The notes beneath the pieces were generated by a model that worked only from the letters and a program-made list of their open reading frames with translations, was not told the origin of the DNA and did not search any database. Source: Clostridiales bacterium (lineage in GTDB: Bacteria; Bacteroidota; Bacteroidia; Bacteroidales; Muribaculaceae). From it: 64,000 bases of DNA. This document shows, one piece after another, positions 1-8,440 of this stretch. Both the position numbers and the translations under genes were made by a program. The stretch spans positions 1,074,712-1,138,711 of the forward strand of contig JAMPBP010000001.1 of NCBI GenBank assembly GCA_023666645.1, written 5' to 3'. The stretch's first letter is position 1. The number at the start of each line of letters is the position of its first letter.

Positions 1-104
1 ACCGCCCGACCGATTTTCCCGAATGGCACAGCTCCGACACCGCCCGATTGTTCACACCCCCGACGTTCCGCAACCGCAAAGAAGCCTCCGGCTACTTCTT
101 TTAA
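1..104 (+). CDS. 3' end of an unidentified CDS (partial)
   Basis: Frame 3 is open from the window edge to a TAA at 102-104 and encodes the last 33 residues of a protein ending in KEASGYFF. The composition (GC-rich, few A-ending codons) resembles the GH43 gene nearby. Only a short tail is visible, so no family can be named. A TA operon with its own promoter follows. It could also be a chance open frame. Confidence 0.35.
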   Translation, partial: RPTDFPEWHSSDTARLFTPPTFRNRKEASGYFF

Positions 105-172
105 CCATACCCGTAGCCGGAAATGTATTATATTTTTTTGTCGGTTAATCCTTATTATTCAGAAATTTGTTG

Positions 173-180
173 TACCTTTG
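173..180 (+). promoter_or_regulatory. Bacteroidetes -7 promoter element (TACCTTTG)
   Basis: TACCTTTG matches the Bacteroidetes -7 consensus TAnnTTTG exactly and lies 31 bases before the antitoxin ATG at 211. I see no clean TTTG at the -33 spacing. An AGGAG ribosome-binding-like stretch follows at about 198-203. Confidence 0.55.
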
Positions 181-210
181 TAATATATAAAGTAAAAAGG
201 AGATACAACT

Positions 211-369
211 ATGGCAAGACCTATCAAAGAAACCCCCGTACTGAAAGGGAGAGATGCGGTAAGATTTGCCGAAAGAACAGCAAATCCCGCTCCTGTCAGC
301 CAATCCGAAAAAGATGCGGCTCGCAAGGCTTATGAAGCCTTTAAGGCTATAAGCACATTCCAAATGTAA
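211..369 (+). CDS. Short antitoxin-like protein upstream of GNAT toxin
   Basis: This 52-codon ORF begins MARPIKETPVLKG and ends one base before the GNAT gene. It is hydrophilic and rich in Lys, Arg and Ala, with a predicted helical C-terminal half (SEKDAARKAYEAFKAI). AAAAAGGAG stands 8-14 bases before the ATG, an unusually good Shine-Dalgarno site for this phylum. Size, position and spacing fit the antitoxin of a type II toxin-antitoxin pair whose toxin is an acetyltransferase. It is not an obvious DUF1778 ribbon-helix-helix protein, so the antitoxin role is inferred from context. Confidence 0.65.
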   Translation: MARPIKETPVLKGRDAVRFAERTANPAPVSQSEKDAARKAYEAFKAISTFQM

Positions 370-370
370 T

Positions 371-904
371 ATGGATTTTAGCAATTTCACATTCCGGCAG
401 ATTGAAGCCGATACGGAAATAAAGTCGTTTGATTGCGGTGATGCCGACTTAAACGACTTTCTTGTTACTGACGCGAAGAACTATCTTCGCGCTTTGATGG
501 CTTTAACATATCTTCTTGAAGATTATTCGGAATGTAAGACTGTCGCATATTACAGCCTGTTAAATGATAAAATTGTTTTTGACCCCGAAGAAAAACAATT
601 TTGGAATAGGCTTAACCGTAAGATTGTCAACTCCAAGCGTCGCAAAGAATACCCTGCTGTAAAGATAGGTCGCCTTGCTGTTTCAAAAGATTATGCTGGC
701 AATCATATTGGCGAGGCTATTTTGTTGCAAGTAAAGCATATGTTCGCCACCATGCGCCGCAGTGCTTGTCGGTTTATTACCGTTGATGCCTATGCTGCGG
801 CTGTTCCATTCTACGAAAAATGCGGTTTTATGTTTTTATCCGAAAAAGATAAAAACTCAAAAACTCGTGCTATGTATTTCGATTTAATAAACTTTGTTAA
901 TTAA
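371..904 (+). CDS. GNAT acetyltransferase, probable tRNA-acetylating toxin
   Basis: The 177-residue protein has the GNAT fold. The segment FDCGDADLNDFL (residues 20-31) is the 'F-x-C/S-G-x-x-x-L-N-x-F-L' start typical of TacT/AtaT-type toxins. The acetyl-CoA loop is around residues 98-118 (RLAVSKDYAGNHIGEAIL), and PFYEKCGF (146-153) carries the tyrosine (Y148) that acts as general acid in the family. Known TacT-like toxins acetylate the amino group of charged tRNAs and block translation. The start is one base after the stop of the 52-residue upstream protein, which argues for a toxin-antitoxin operon. Target tRNA and toxicity are not shown by the sequence. Confidence 0.8.
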   Translation: MDFSNFTFRQIEADTEIKSFDCGDADLNDFLVTDAKNYLRALMALTYLLEDYSECKTVAYYSLLNDKIVFDPEEKQFWNRLNRKIVNSKRRKEYPAVKIGRLAVSKDYAGNHIGEAILLQVKHMFATMRRSACRFITVDAYAAAVPFYEKCGFMFLSEKDKNSKTRAMYFDLINFVN

Positions 905-907
905 ACT

Positions 908-1126
908 ATGGTAAGCAATCAAGTAAAACGTAATATCTCCGCAACTCTTTTAGTTATCGGCATAATCTGCATAATTGCGAGAATTTGGGGTGTCGTAATT
1001 GAACCCAAATCAGGAATGGCGTGGTTTGAATTGGCAGGTATAATACTACTTACATACCTGTGCTTCGATAACTTTATGATTTATCGCCGCCGAATAAAGA
1101 ATGGCATCAAATTCGGCAGTCATTAA
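908..1126 (+). CDS. Small two-TM membrane protein
   Basis: This 72-residue protein has two hydrophobic stretches (about residues 11-31 and 38-57) separated by a short loop, and a basic C-terminal tail (YRRRIKNGIK). It starts 3 bases after the GNAT stop and its stop codon lies inside a perfect hairpin, so it is probably the last gene of the toxin-antitoxin transcript. I do not recognise a family. It may be an accessory membrane protein or an unrelated passenger. Confidence 0.55.
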   Translation: MVSNQVKRNISATLLVIGIICIIARIWGVVIEPKSGMAWFELAGIILLTYLCFDNFMIYRRRIKNGIKFGSH

Positions 1127-1136
1127 CTGCCGAATT
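1110..1136 (+). terminator. Hairpin at end of TA operon
   Basis: AATTCGGCAGT (1110-1120) pairs perfectly with ACTGCCGAATT (1126-1136) around a 5-base loop. The stem contains the stop codon of the preceding gene. The downstream T-tract is weak (GTCTTTT), so termination is likely but not certain. Confidence 0.6.
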
Positions 1137-1680
1137 AACGTCTTTTCCGCATAGAGGGCTTTACCGTACTTTCGCAGTGCGTTAAAGCGGCCCTTTTTCT
1201 ATGCAGACAACCTTTAGCTCGACGAAACACAGTGTGTGGGGATGCCTGACAGCCATCCGAGTCATCGACCTTTGGTCGCTTTCGGAGCACAGTGGAATTT
1301 GCCTTATTCTGTATTTGCGGTGTGAATCAAGGTCTATTTCTCCCTTTCGGTCGAAGCTGCTTGGCGGTCGCCCGGCATAACGTCGAGGAGTGCTACTACC
1401 TTGAAAAAACAATGGGCTTATCGCCCTTGGCGCTTTGCTTTGCAAAGAATCTCTCCCGATACTTCGTCTACGAAGCGTTCTTTGCCTGGGCAAAGCGGCA
1501 AGCCGATGACGGACGCGAGCTGTTCATGTACGATTACACGATGGGCGCTAACAATAACGTGTTCAGCCGTATCTGACCACGTTCCTACCGTGGGGCAACC
1601 TTGTCTATTTTAGAGAAAAGATATGAAAATGCTGATAATTTCGTATATTTGCAAGACCTATCAATATCGAACTTAAATCA
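1137..1680. other. Inverted-repeat-rich gap; no confident gene
   Basis: The stretch holds several hairpins: GGGCTTTA/TAAAG-GCCC near 1156-1196 with a T-run, CCGA..CGACC-TTT-GGTCG..TCGG near 1257-1284, and GCAAAGAA (1442-1449) with TTCTTTGC (1478-1485) enclosing CTTCGT/ACGAAG. An open frame at 1292-1576 (94 codons, ending GANNNVFSRI) has no recognisable domain and I do not call it a gene. TATATTTG at 1644-1651 is a -7 element 30 bases before the GH43 start. Confidence 0.5.
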
Positions 1681-3642
1681 ATGAGACTTACCGTAATATT
1701 ACCAGCTCTGCTCCTCGCCTCCTCTCCCGCGCTCTGCGCCGGAGAGCCTGACTCCGAACTCAGCGCATACCTTATGGTGTATCATAAAGACCAAGACCAC
1801 GGCCTGCACATGGCCGTGAGCCCCGACGGATACACCTGGAGCGCCCTCAACGACGACAAACCCATTATAGCCGGCGACTCCATAGCCGAGCAGCACGGCA
1901 TTCGCGACCCACACATATTCCGCGGCCCCGACGGCGCCTTCTACCTGTCTATGACCGACTTGCACGTGTTTGGCAAGCGCGACGGCGTTCGCGACACCGA
2001 ATGGGAGCGCGATGGCAAAAAATACGGCTGGGGCAACAACCGCGGCCTCGTGCTTATGAAAAGCCACGACCTGATAAACTGGACACGCACCAACATCGAC
2101 TTCACCAAGTTTCCCGCCCAGCCCGACATGGACTGGAGCGAGGTGGGCTGCGTGTGGGCACCGGAAACGGTTTATGACGAGGAGGCCGGAAAGCTTATGA
2201 TTCACTTCACCACACGCCAGGGAGTTGACAAAAACATAATATACTATGCCTACGTCAACGACGACTACAATGCCCTCGACTCGGCTCCTCAGCTATTGGC
2301 GCAGGCTCCCGACAAGGCGTATAATATCATCGACTCCGACATTATAAAGGTGGGCGACACATATCACCTATTCTATGTAAGCCACCAAAAAGGCGCTACA
2401 CCCAAGCACGCAACCTCAAAGCGCATAACCGGACCATACGTATTCGATGACAACTACCACGACGGCGAGCGCCAAGGCCACGAGGCTCCCAACTGCTGGA
2501 AGCGCTTCGACACCGACACATACGTGGTGATGTATGACAACTACCGCTGCTCGCCCATGAACTTCGGATTTGTGGAAACTACAGACTTCGTAAACTACAA
2601 GCCCATAGGATATTTCGACGCCCCCGACTCGCCAATGCGTCGCACCAACTTCAGCGAGCAGAAACACGGAGCTGTCGCACCCATCTCTATGGCCGAGCTC
2701 AAACGGCTCGAAAGCCATTGGAACACAAAGCCTTGGCAGTTGCGCCACGGTGTGCCCATCGATTCCATAATGCTCAGCGACCCCGCAATCCTCGCCGACA
2801 GCCTCACGCAGACATACTACATGACCGGAACCGGTGGAAAGCTCTGGAAAAGCAAAGACCTCGCCCTCTGGGACGGCCCATACACCGTAGCCGTTACCGA
2901 CTCGCTGCCCTGGGCCGGAAGCCGCCCTCAAATCTGGGCTGCCGAAATCCATAAGTATGGCGACAAATACTATTACTTTGCAACAATCACCAACGACTCT
3001 ATAGTAATAGACCACAACCAGAACGGTGACATACCGCGCCGCGCCACCCACATATTCGTATCTGACCGCCCCGACGGCCCATACCTGCCCGCATCTAAAG
3101 ACGACTACCTGCCCGCCGACCGCCCGACCCTTGACGGCACTCTATGGGTTGAGCCCGACGGCACACCCTATATGGTATTCTGCGGCGAATGGCTCAAAGA
3201 CGACAACGGCACAATGGAGGCCGTGCAGCTCAATCCCTCGCTCACAGGCACAATGGGCGAGCCCTTCCTCCTGTTCAAAGCCTCCGCCTCGCCCTGGAGC
3301 CGCGAAGTGCGCAATGAAAAACCCACTCCCAGCCGCGTGACCGACGGCCCCTGGCTGTTCCGCACCGACAAAGGGCGCCTCGGCATGATATGGACGTCGT
3401 GGGTGGGCAAAGACTACACCATGGGCGTGGCATACTCAAAAAGCGGCACAATCCGCGGCCCATGGCTGCAGGAAAAGAAGCCCATAACCGGCCCCAACCT
3501 CGGCCACGGCATGCTTTTCCGCACCCTCGACGGCCAGTGGCTGCTCAGCCTCCACAGCCACCGCAGCGACAATGGCCGCTACATACGCCGCCCCGTGCTA
3601 ATCCCCGTAAGCCTCTCCGGCTCCAAACTCACCATCAAATAA
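1681..3642 (+). CDS. Secreted tandem GH43 glycoside hydrolase
   Basis: The 653-residue protein has a signal peptide (residues 1 to about 20) and two five-bladed propeller domains of glycoside hydrolase family 43. Domain 1 shows RDPHIF (D76, the usual catalytic base position), WAPETVYDEE (E162) and EAPNCWKR (E268, the likely acid). Domain 2 starts near residue 360 with LSDPAI (D367) and a WAAE motif. GH43 enzymes act on arabinose- or xylose-containing polysaccharides, and the exact substrate cannot be read here. The signal peptide suggests a periplasmic location. Codon use is markedly GC-richer than the operon that follows. It stands alone, with no SusC/SusD pair in view. Confidence 0.85.
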   Translation: MRLTVILPALLLASSPALCAGEPDSELSAYLMVYHKDQDHGLHMAVSPDGYTWSALNDDKPIIAGDSIAEQHGIRDPHIFRGPDGAFYLSMTDLHVFGKRDGVRDTEWERDGKKYGWGNNRGLVLMKSHDLINWTRTNIDFTKFPAQPDMDWSEVGCVWAPETVYDEEAGKLMIHFTTRQGVDKNIIYYAYVNDDYNALDSAPQLLAQAPDKAYNIIDSDIIKVGDTYHLFYVSHQKGATPKHATSKRITGPYVFDDNYHDGERQGHEAPNCWKRFDTDTYVVMYDNYRCSPMNFGFVETTDFVNYKPIGYFDAPDSPMRRTNFSEQKHGAVAPISMAELKRLESHWNTKPWQLRHGVPIDSIMLSDPAILADSLTQTYYMTGTGGKLWKSKDLALWDGPYTVAVTDSLPWAGSRPQIWAAEIHKYGDKYYYFATITNDSIVIDHNQNGDIPRRATHIFVSDRPDGPYLPASKDDYLPADRPTLDGTLWVEPDGTPYMVFCGEWLKDDNGTMEAVQLNPSLTGTMGEPFLLFKASASPWSREVRNEKPTPSRVTDGPWLFRTDKGRLGMIWTSWVGKDYTMGVAYSKSGTIRGPWLQEKKPITGPNLGHGMLFRTLDGQWLLSLHSHRSDNGRYIRRPVLIPVSLSGSKLTIK

Positions 3643-4073
3643 GCACGACTTAAATTTTGTGCATATTAGTGAAATAGTTATTTGTAATGTCACTAAATTA
3701 AGCATCTGAATTTTATTATGTATGGTTGTAAATCAGTTACTTATAATTCCTAATTTAGTGACATTATAGTTATTTCCATTATTTGTGTATAAGTCTCTTT
3801 TCGTTAGGCTAAGACATGATATGAGGTTGTCGTATGGTACAAAGAATTGATACACATGTAGATGATGGCCGGATGTCGAAGAGATATGTAGAGGGAGTGA
3901 ACCGATCTTGTGTGGGCCAAGATTAGCTCTCGAGTGGCATATAAAGATTGGTCTGAGTGAGACAAAAACCCCACGCCAAATTATCATCAGCCTCAAATAG
4001 AATTTAACAGGGAGCACTCTTTAACCCCTCAATATATTCCACGGAGGTATCCGAATAGGTGAGGGATAACAAT
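3643..4073. other. AT-rich intergenic region with a MITE-like element
   Basis: No convincing gene is present. Besides the inverted-repeat element at 3674-3775 there is a small hairpin ATCTTG/CAAGAT near 3906-3922. CCCTCA (about 4025) faces TGAGGG (about 4061), which may help end the large minus-strand operon that stops at 4074. Confidence 0.5.
3674..3775. repeat. Miniature inverted-repeat element with flanking direct repeats
   Basis: TAATGTCACTAAATTA (3685-3700) is the exact reverse complement of TAATTTAGTGACATTA (3751-3766). ATAGTTATTT occurs directly outside both arms (3674-3683 and 3766-3775). An 80-odd-bp unit with 16-bp terminal inverted repeats and a 10-bp flanking direct repeat has the layout of a MITE with target-site duplication. 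A long-loop hairpin with no mobile origin is the alternative. Confidence 0.5.
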
Positions 4074-4958
4074 TCAATTGTCAATATTTACCAATTTCGA
4101 TTTGACTCGTTCAATATCTTTGCCGACCAACCAATAGTCCGTCCCATAATCTTTGGCAAAATCTTCATAGAGTTGTAATGCCTTATTCAAATCCACTGGG
4201 GTGAAGATTCCTTCTTCATATGAATGTGCCATGCCAAAATAACGAGCTTCCATATCTCCGGCATCAGCTGCTTTTTGCATCCAATATAGTTTGTTTTCTT
4301 TATCTCTATAATAATCACGAGCAAGATAATACATGGCTTTGGGATATCCATTTAATGCAGCTTGCTCAAACCAGTAAAAAGCAGTTTTACTATCGTGAGC
4401 TATGCCGTGACCACCGTTTTCGTATATGCATCCCAAATAGTATTGAGCTGTAGCATTATTTTGCCGATAAGCCGGATAGAACATATATTCTTCAACCTCG
4501 GCATATTTATAGCCATAGAACAAGTCAATAGCTTGATAGATTCTATTATCAGTTGCCGAATAGGTTGGGGTGTCATATTTAGATTTGGCAGGCGATGATT
4601 GTAAATCATAAATGTAATTTTTAACGTGTTCTCTCCACTCATCAAAATCTGGATTTTCGTATTGACCTCCATTCGATACAGCCACAAATGATGTTGAATC
4701 ACTTGCATCTGTATAATTTATATAATCATCACTATCGTGTGCCGTAGAGAACATGTAAATAGTTATACAGAATGCAGCTAAAATGACTAATGATATTGTC
4801 GGCCATAAAAATTTTGATGTTTTGTTCTTGACAGCAGGTTGACGAAGAGACTTATCTAATTCTTCTGCATTCCCTAATTCTGTGAAGGAACCATCTTCAT
4901 TTACTTTGAAGATATCGCCATTGTCAGATATATGATATTTTTTCGGTTCTTGTCCCAT
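4074..4958 (-). CDS. Single-TM protein: VNEDGS module, Sel1-like repeats
   Basis: The 294-residue protein starts with the module shared by the next two genes (KKYHISDNGDIFKVNEDGSF, residues 6-25). A transmembrane segment follows at about 51-71. The C-terminal half (about 165-275) has three or more Sel1-type repeats, for example ATAQYYLGCIYENG and DAGDMEARYFGMAHSYEEG. Sel1 repeats are alpha-solenoids that mediate protein contacts. With the TM segment near the N-terminus the repeats probably face the periplasm or outside, but topology is inferred. It is the last gene of the operon, 3 bases after the preceding gene. It may be a scaffold or effector of the conjugation/secretion-like system. Confidence 0.7.
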   Translation of the reverse strand: MGQEPKKYHISDNGDIFKVNEDGSFTELGNAEELDKSLRQPAVKNKTSKFLWPTISLVILAAFCITIYMFSTAHDSDDYINYTDASDSTSFVAVSNGGQYENPDFDEWREHVKNYIYDLQSSPAKSKYDTPTYSATDNRIYQAIDLFYGYKYAEVEEYMFYPAYRQNNATAQYYLGCIYENGGHGIAHDSKTAFYWFEQAALNGYPKAMYYLARDYYRDKENKLYWMQKAADAGDMEARYFGMAHSYEEGIFTPVDLNKALQLYEDFAKDYGTDYWLVGKDIERVKSKLVNIDN

Positions 4959-4961
4959 TGC

Positions 4962-5633
4962 TTATATAATAGTGATAATTGTGGAGGTTAAAACTAAAAT
5001 CAGAAGAATAACGCTGAGGCAACCACCACTACTCGGCTTCGTATCATTTTTCTTAATGAACTGTTCAGAAAGTTGCGGCCTATATAAAGGATTTTGAGCA
5101 AACTTGTATCTTACTCTTGAATCCTGGTTGTTTTGTAGTAAGTCAATAATGTTAGGTAATGTAAACTTACGTTTACAAGATGCCAAGCGTTCCATAAAGC
5201 TAATTGATGGGATGTCTTGGCTCGCTATTTTCAAGAGTAAAGGCTCTATAAAAGTATCTCCAGCCTCAAATCTGCGAATTAGCACAATAAGATATTGAAC
5301 GCCAACGAAGTCGACGAATGAGTCAAGGGCTGAAAAATTATGGCTGCTATCTGCAATAATTTTTCGTTCCGCTTTATTTAATTCATTACCTCTGCCTGAG
5401 CAAAGCATTTGCTCCATTTCTGTAATAGAGTATCTGACGGGAATAACCTTAACAGTTATATTTGTATTGGAATATTTTGAATATTGACGCTCTACGAGAT
5501 TACTTGATTGTCTTTGTATAAGAGCATCCGATATATTTTCAACATTGCACATCTCGGTAAAGGAGCCATCTTCGTTTACACGATAGACGGTGCCCTCATC
5601 GGTAACGTGATATTTTTTCGGATTTTCGCCCAT
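4962..5633 (-). CDS. Tail-anchored protein with VNEDGS module
   Basis: The 223-residue protein begins with the shared module (KKYHVTDEGTVYRVNEDGSF, residues 6-25). The middle is helical and soluble with no recognised domain; segments such as PSISFMERLASCKRKFTLPN and NQDSRVRYKFAQNP resemble HEAT-like helices but this is uncertain. The last 21 residues (from about 203) are hydrophobic and uninterrupted, so the protein looks tail-anchored with its body in the cytoplasm. It lies 1-3 bases from both neighbours in the same operon. Function unknown. Confidence 0.65.
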   Translation of the reverse strand: MGENPKKYHVTDEGTVYRVNEDGSFTEMCNVENISDALIQRQSSNLVERQYSKYSNTNITVKVIPVRYSITEMEQMLCSGRGNELNKAERKIIADSSHNFSALDSFVDFVGVQYLIVLIRRFEAGDTFIEPLLLKIASQDIPSISFMERLASCKRKFTLPNIIDLLQNNQDSRVRYKFAQNPLYRPQLSEQFIKKNDTKPSSGGCLSVILLILVLTSTIITII

Positions 5634-5634
5634 A

Positions 5635-6324
5635 TTAGAAGTTTGTTTTATATAGTTCTATAGAGAATTGTTTTCCGTCAGAATTTCTTGTATATGTGCC
5701 ACGCGCATAATTTTTATATGCAAGATCCCAGAATGAGAAATCTATACGCCCTGTGTTATTATCATTATAGTATTCAGACCATATTTTGCCATCAGATGTT
5801 CCATATATTTCCAAGGCTTCACCATTTCCATTATCTGAATAGTATAGAACACCAAAAGGATTTTCGGTATCTAATGTCATTTTTCCATGTATTCGAACAT
5901 TACCAATAGTGCCATAAAAATTACCGTCAACGATGAATGCATATTGAGCATCATAATCTGCCGGGACTTCACTTGAGGATGTATAACCCTGTTGTTCAGT
6001 ACATTCTGCTGATTGAACAGGGCTTTCATAAACAGTTTCTTCATTAGAAGAGTATTGAACGTTATTTGAATTATAATTTTCGTCGCATATAGAATAATTT
6101 TGATTAGAAATAAATATTAGTACCGCGGTTGCTAATATTATTATAACTAAAACAATTACCCATCCCCACTTAGAACCCGATTTCGATGCATTAACAGCTA
6201 TGTCATATTGCGGATGATTTTGACGATCTTCTGCGTTTCCGAGATAAGTTACAGCGCCATCATCCTCAATCCGATAGATTTTTCCATCGTCAGCTATATG
6301 ATATTTATTCGGTTGCTGTCCCAT
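5635..6324 (-). CDS. Single-TM protein with VNEDGS-type module, beta-rich exterior
   Basis: The 229-residue protein starts with the shared module in variant form (NKYHIADDGKIYRIEDDGAV, residues 6-25). It has one TM segment at about 53-73 and a Ser/Glu-rich linker. The C-terminal domain (about 125-229) is predicted beta-strand rich, with short repeats such as FYGTIGNVRIHGKM and ARGTYTRNSDGKQF. The latter pattern resembles small lipocalin-like or 'transferrin-binding-like' barrels, but I cannot assign a family. It directly follows the E1 gene by 6 bases. The role within the system is unknown. Confidence 0.65.
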   Translation of the reverse strand: MGQQPNKYHIADDGKIYRIEDDGAVTYLGNAEDRQNHPQYDIAVNASKSGSKWGWVIVLVIIILATAVLIFISNQNYSICDENYNSNNVQYSSNEETVYESPVQSAECTEQQGYTSSSEVPADYDAQYAFIVDGNFYGTIGNVRIHGKMTLDTENPFGVLYYSDNGNGEALEIYGTSDGKIWSEYYNDNNTGRIDFSFWDLAYKNYARGTYTRNSDGKQFSIELYKTNF

Positions 6325-6330
6325 ACGATT

Positions 6331-7482
6331 TTATTCTTTGGGTTCTTCTTTTGGTTCTTCTTTTTCAGCGTAGTCGAGGACTATGCTGCGGGTTACTTGG
6401 AGGGGATATGAGAATATCTCAGCCATCTCGCCGCCAATCTTTGGATTGTTCGTGTTACAGATTAGCGTGTACTGAGTCAGCGAGTCGATGAGTCGCTGAG
6501 TGTAATTCTCGTTATCACGGTTGAGCAGGTCAAGAATCATCTTCACGCCAATCGTAGTTACGAAGTTTATGTCGGCAGAGATGCCCGGCTCAAAGCTGCC
6601 GACCTCACCCATGTAGATGTGGGTGTTGGCTTCAACTCGTCCGGAAGTCTCGGTCATGGTTGCCAGGAAGTCTTCGTAGTCGGGCATCCCCGTGGAGAGA
6701 CAATAGAAGATTTCTCCTGCGAATGCTCGTTCCCAGCAGCCGATAGAGATAAACGGCATTCCATTTGGTTTAGCCAACAACTGCGCTGCATAGTAATCAC
6801 CCTCGCGATTGTCAGCACATCCCACCACAATTGCGTCGGGAGTGCAAAATGGTTCAATCTCAGCGAGCGGCACGTCTTGTATGCGCTTGTGCGAAACATG
6901 CACTTCGGCCTTAGGATTGATTTGAAGAATTCGTTCGCGAAGTGCGGTAGTCTTATACTTACCCACATCGAGTATACCGCATTGGTGGCGGCAGATATTA
7001 TGATAACTCAGAATATCCATATCGATGAGGAAGAAGCGACCCACACCTGCCCTGGCAAGTTCGAGTGCAACAAAACTGCCAACCGAACCGCAACCTATTA
7101 TGACGACTCCTTTCTTGAGCATTATGTCAGACTCAAGTATGCCTGTATTTCGTGAGAAGATGTCAATCTGCAAGCTATAGCCCTCCAATTGGCATTGTTT
7201 GCCATCTGAGGTTTGGAATTGAACATTGCCATCAGTGTCTTTCCAACCATATAGCATAACCTCGGTCTGCTCAGGTTTCGTATCATAGAAATGACCGAGA
7301 AGGATTTGTGCTTCACCACCCAATCGAGTGTCGGGCGTATCAATGGAGACAATGTTATAGTAATTAGATTCCGAGTGATGATAACCCCAAAGCTCGTGGT
7401 TGCCCTCAATGTTGAGAGGATAGCAAACGGTCGGTTTCAACCCTTTGCCTTTCATAAACTTATTAATGTCAATCGTCGCCAT
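6331..7482 (-). CDS. ThiF/E1-like adenylating enzyme
   Basis: The 383-residue protein has a novel N-terminal domain (about 1-120) followed by a ThiF/MoeB/E1 adenylation domain. The nucleotide-binding motif GCGSVGS is at 130-136. FLIDMDILSYHNICRHQ (151-167) carries the conserved D154/D156, N162, R165 and Q167. Lysines at 175 and 177 and GCADNREG (211-218) complete the ATP site. Cysteines at 211, 239 and 251 are candidates for the thioester cysteine. E1 enzymes activate the C-terminus of ubiquitin-like proteins. It overlaps the JAB peptidase gene by 14 bases and lies near E2-like genes, so a conjugation cascade is likely. The C-terminus ends in a KEEPKE repeat. Confidence 0.85.
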   Translation of the reverse strand: MATIDINKFMKGKGLKPTVCYPLNIEGNHELWGYHHSESNYYNIVSIDTPDTRLGGEAQILLGHFYDTKPEQTEVMLYGWKDTDGNVQFQTSDGKQCQLEGYSLQIDIFSRNTGILESDIMLKKGVVIIGCGSVGSFVALELARAGVGRFFLIDMDILSYHNICRHQCGILDVGKYKTTALRERILQINPKAEVHVSHKRIQDVPLAEIEPFCTPDAIVVGCADNREGDYYAAQLLAKPNGMPFISIGCWERAFAGEIFYCLSTGMPDYEDFLATMTETSGRVEANTHIYMGEVGSFEPGISADINFVTTIGVKMILDLLNRDNENYTQRLIDSLTQYTLICNTNNPKIGGEMAEIFSYPLQVTRSIVLDYAEKEEPKEEPKE

Positions 7483-8428
7483 TTGATGAGTCGTAATTAG
7501 TAATAGAGTCGGTTTGAGTTGTCGTAATTATAGACTCTATTGAGTCCGGTTTATTTTGGGAATTCCCTGGCAATTCCTTAGTGGATATGTCTAATACCAT
7601 GTATTCAATACGTTCCGGTCTAAACAAATAAGTACATATAACCCCGCTTACAAAACCCATGACAAATACTCCTACAGCGATTGTCACAATTAGCCATTTC
7701 CTACGACATGAGTGTTTGGAAGGCTGAATTATTCCAGTTTGTTGCTTGTCTTTATCTTCTTTCCCCGAATTATTTTCACCGTTTGATTCATAAGAATCTT
7801 CATCAGGCTCACCACTACCATTACGCGGAGATTTCGGCACTGTGGGTGTTTGGTCGTTTTGAGTATTGGTATGAGTAGGCGTAGGATTGAGGTCACTTCG
7901 TTCAGCATCGACATATCGCAAGGCGAAAAACTTTTCGGGTATAAGGTCATCCCCTACCTCAACATCGACAGTTGAATAAGCGATGTTACGCGGTCGCACT
8001 CCATCGTTATGATCAAGGTGATACATCGTAAGTCGGAAAGCAGGATCTATGTTCACAAGGCCAGAAATGACTCCATAAGGATTCTTGGAGGCAAAATCGG
8101 AGTTCGTGACATCGTCAGTCGAAGAGAAGTAATCCATCGACCCCGGGTGACGGTGCCACAAACCAAGCACCTGCAGAGGCTCCTTGTACTGATTGGCAAC
8201 GGAGGTACCAAGGTAATTCACAAATTCCTGGTCATACTCAAAGTAGGCAGTCTGAAATACACCATTGATGCCTGGTGGTATCATTTCCATCACCACCCAC
8301 AAACCGTTGTCGAGAATATATCCAAGGAGTATACCACCGGTTTCCACAGGGTGTTTGGCAAAGCTCTCGCGAATAATCGCATTGTATGCTTTGTCGCTTA
8401 TTATTACGGTATCACACTTTTTGCTCAT
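7469..8428 (-). CDS. JAMM/JAB isopeptidase-like protein with membrane anchor
   Basis: The 319-residue protein has an intact JAB/MPN+ metalloprotease signature. E29 sits in HPVETGGILLG, and WHRHPGSMDYFSSTD gives H92, H94, S102 and D105 with the exact H-x-H-x7-S-x2-D spacing. JAMM enzymes remove or mature ubiquitin-like modifiers using zinc. A hydrophilic linker (about 175-240, Asn/Ser/Glu rich) leads to a TM segment at about 245-269 and a short Ser/Thr-rich tail. A membrane-bound JAB is uncommon in bacterial E1-E2-JAB operons. Its catalytic domain should be cytosolic together with E1 and E2. The gene overlaps the E1 gene, implying translational coupling. Confidence 0.85.
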   Translation of the reverse strand: MSKKCDTVIISDKAYNAIIRESFAKHPVETGGILLGYILDNGLWVVMEMIPPGINGVFQTAYFEYDQEFVNYLGTSVANQYKEPLQVLGLWHRHPGSMDYFSSTDDVTNSDFASKNPYGVISGLVNIDPAFRLTMYHLDHNDGVRPRNIAYSTVDVEVGDDLIPEKFFALRYVDAERSDLNPTPTHTNTQNDQTPTVPKSPRNGSGEPDEDSYESNGENNSGKEDKDKQQTGIIQPSKHSCRRKWLIVTIAVGVFVMGFVSGVICTYLFRPERIEYMVLDISTKELPGNSQNKPDSIESIITTTQTDSITNYDSSNGDD

Positions 8429-8440
8429 AGTATGAGAGAT

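Noticed and set aside
1699..3463. Several long open frames on the minus strand and alternate frames within the GH43 gene
   Set aside because: They arise from the high-GC codon use of the real gene, contain low-complexity residues and no domain, and overlap a clear secreted glycosidase.
3733..4017. 94-codon minus-strand frame after the GH43 gene
   Set aside because: It runs across one arm of the inverted-repeat element, has no recognisable features, and its composition looks noncoding.
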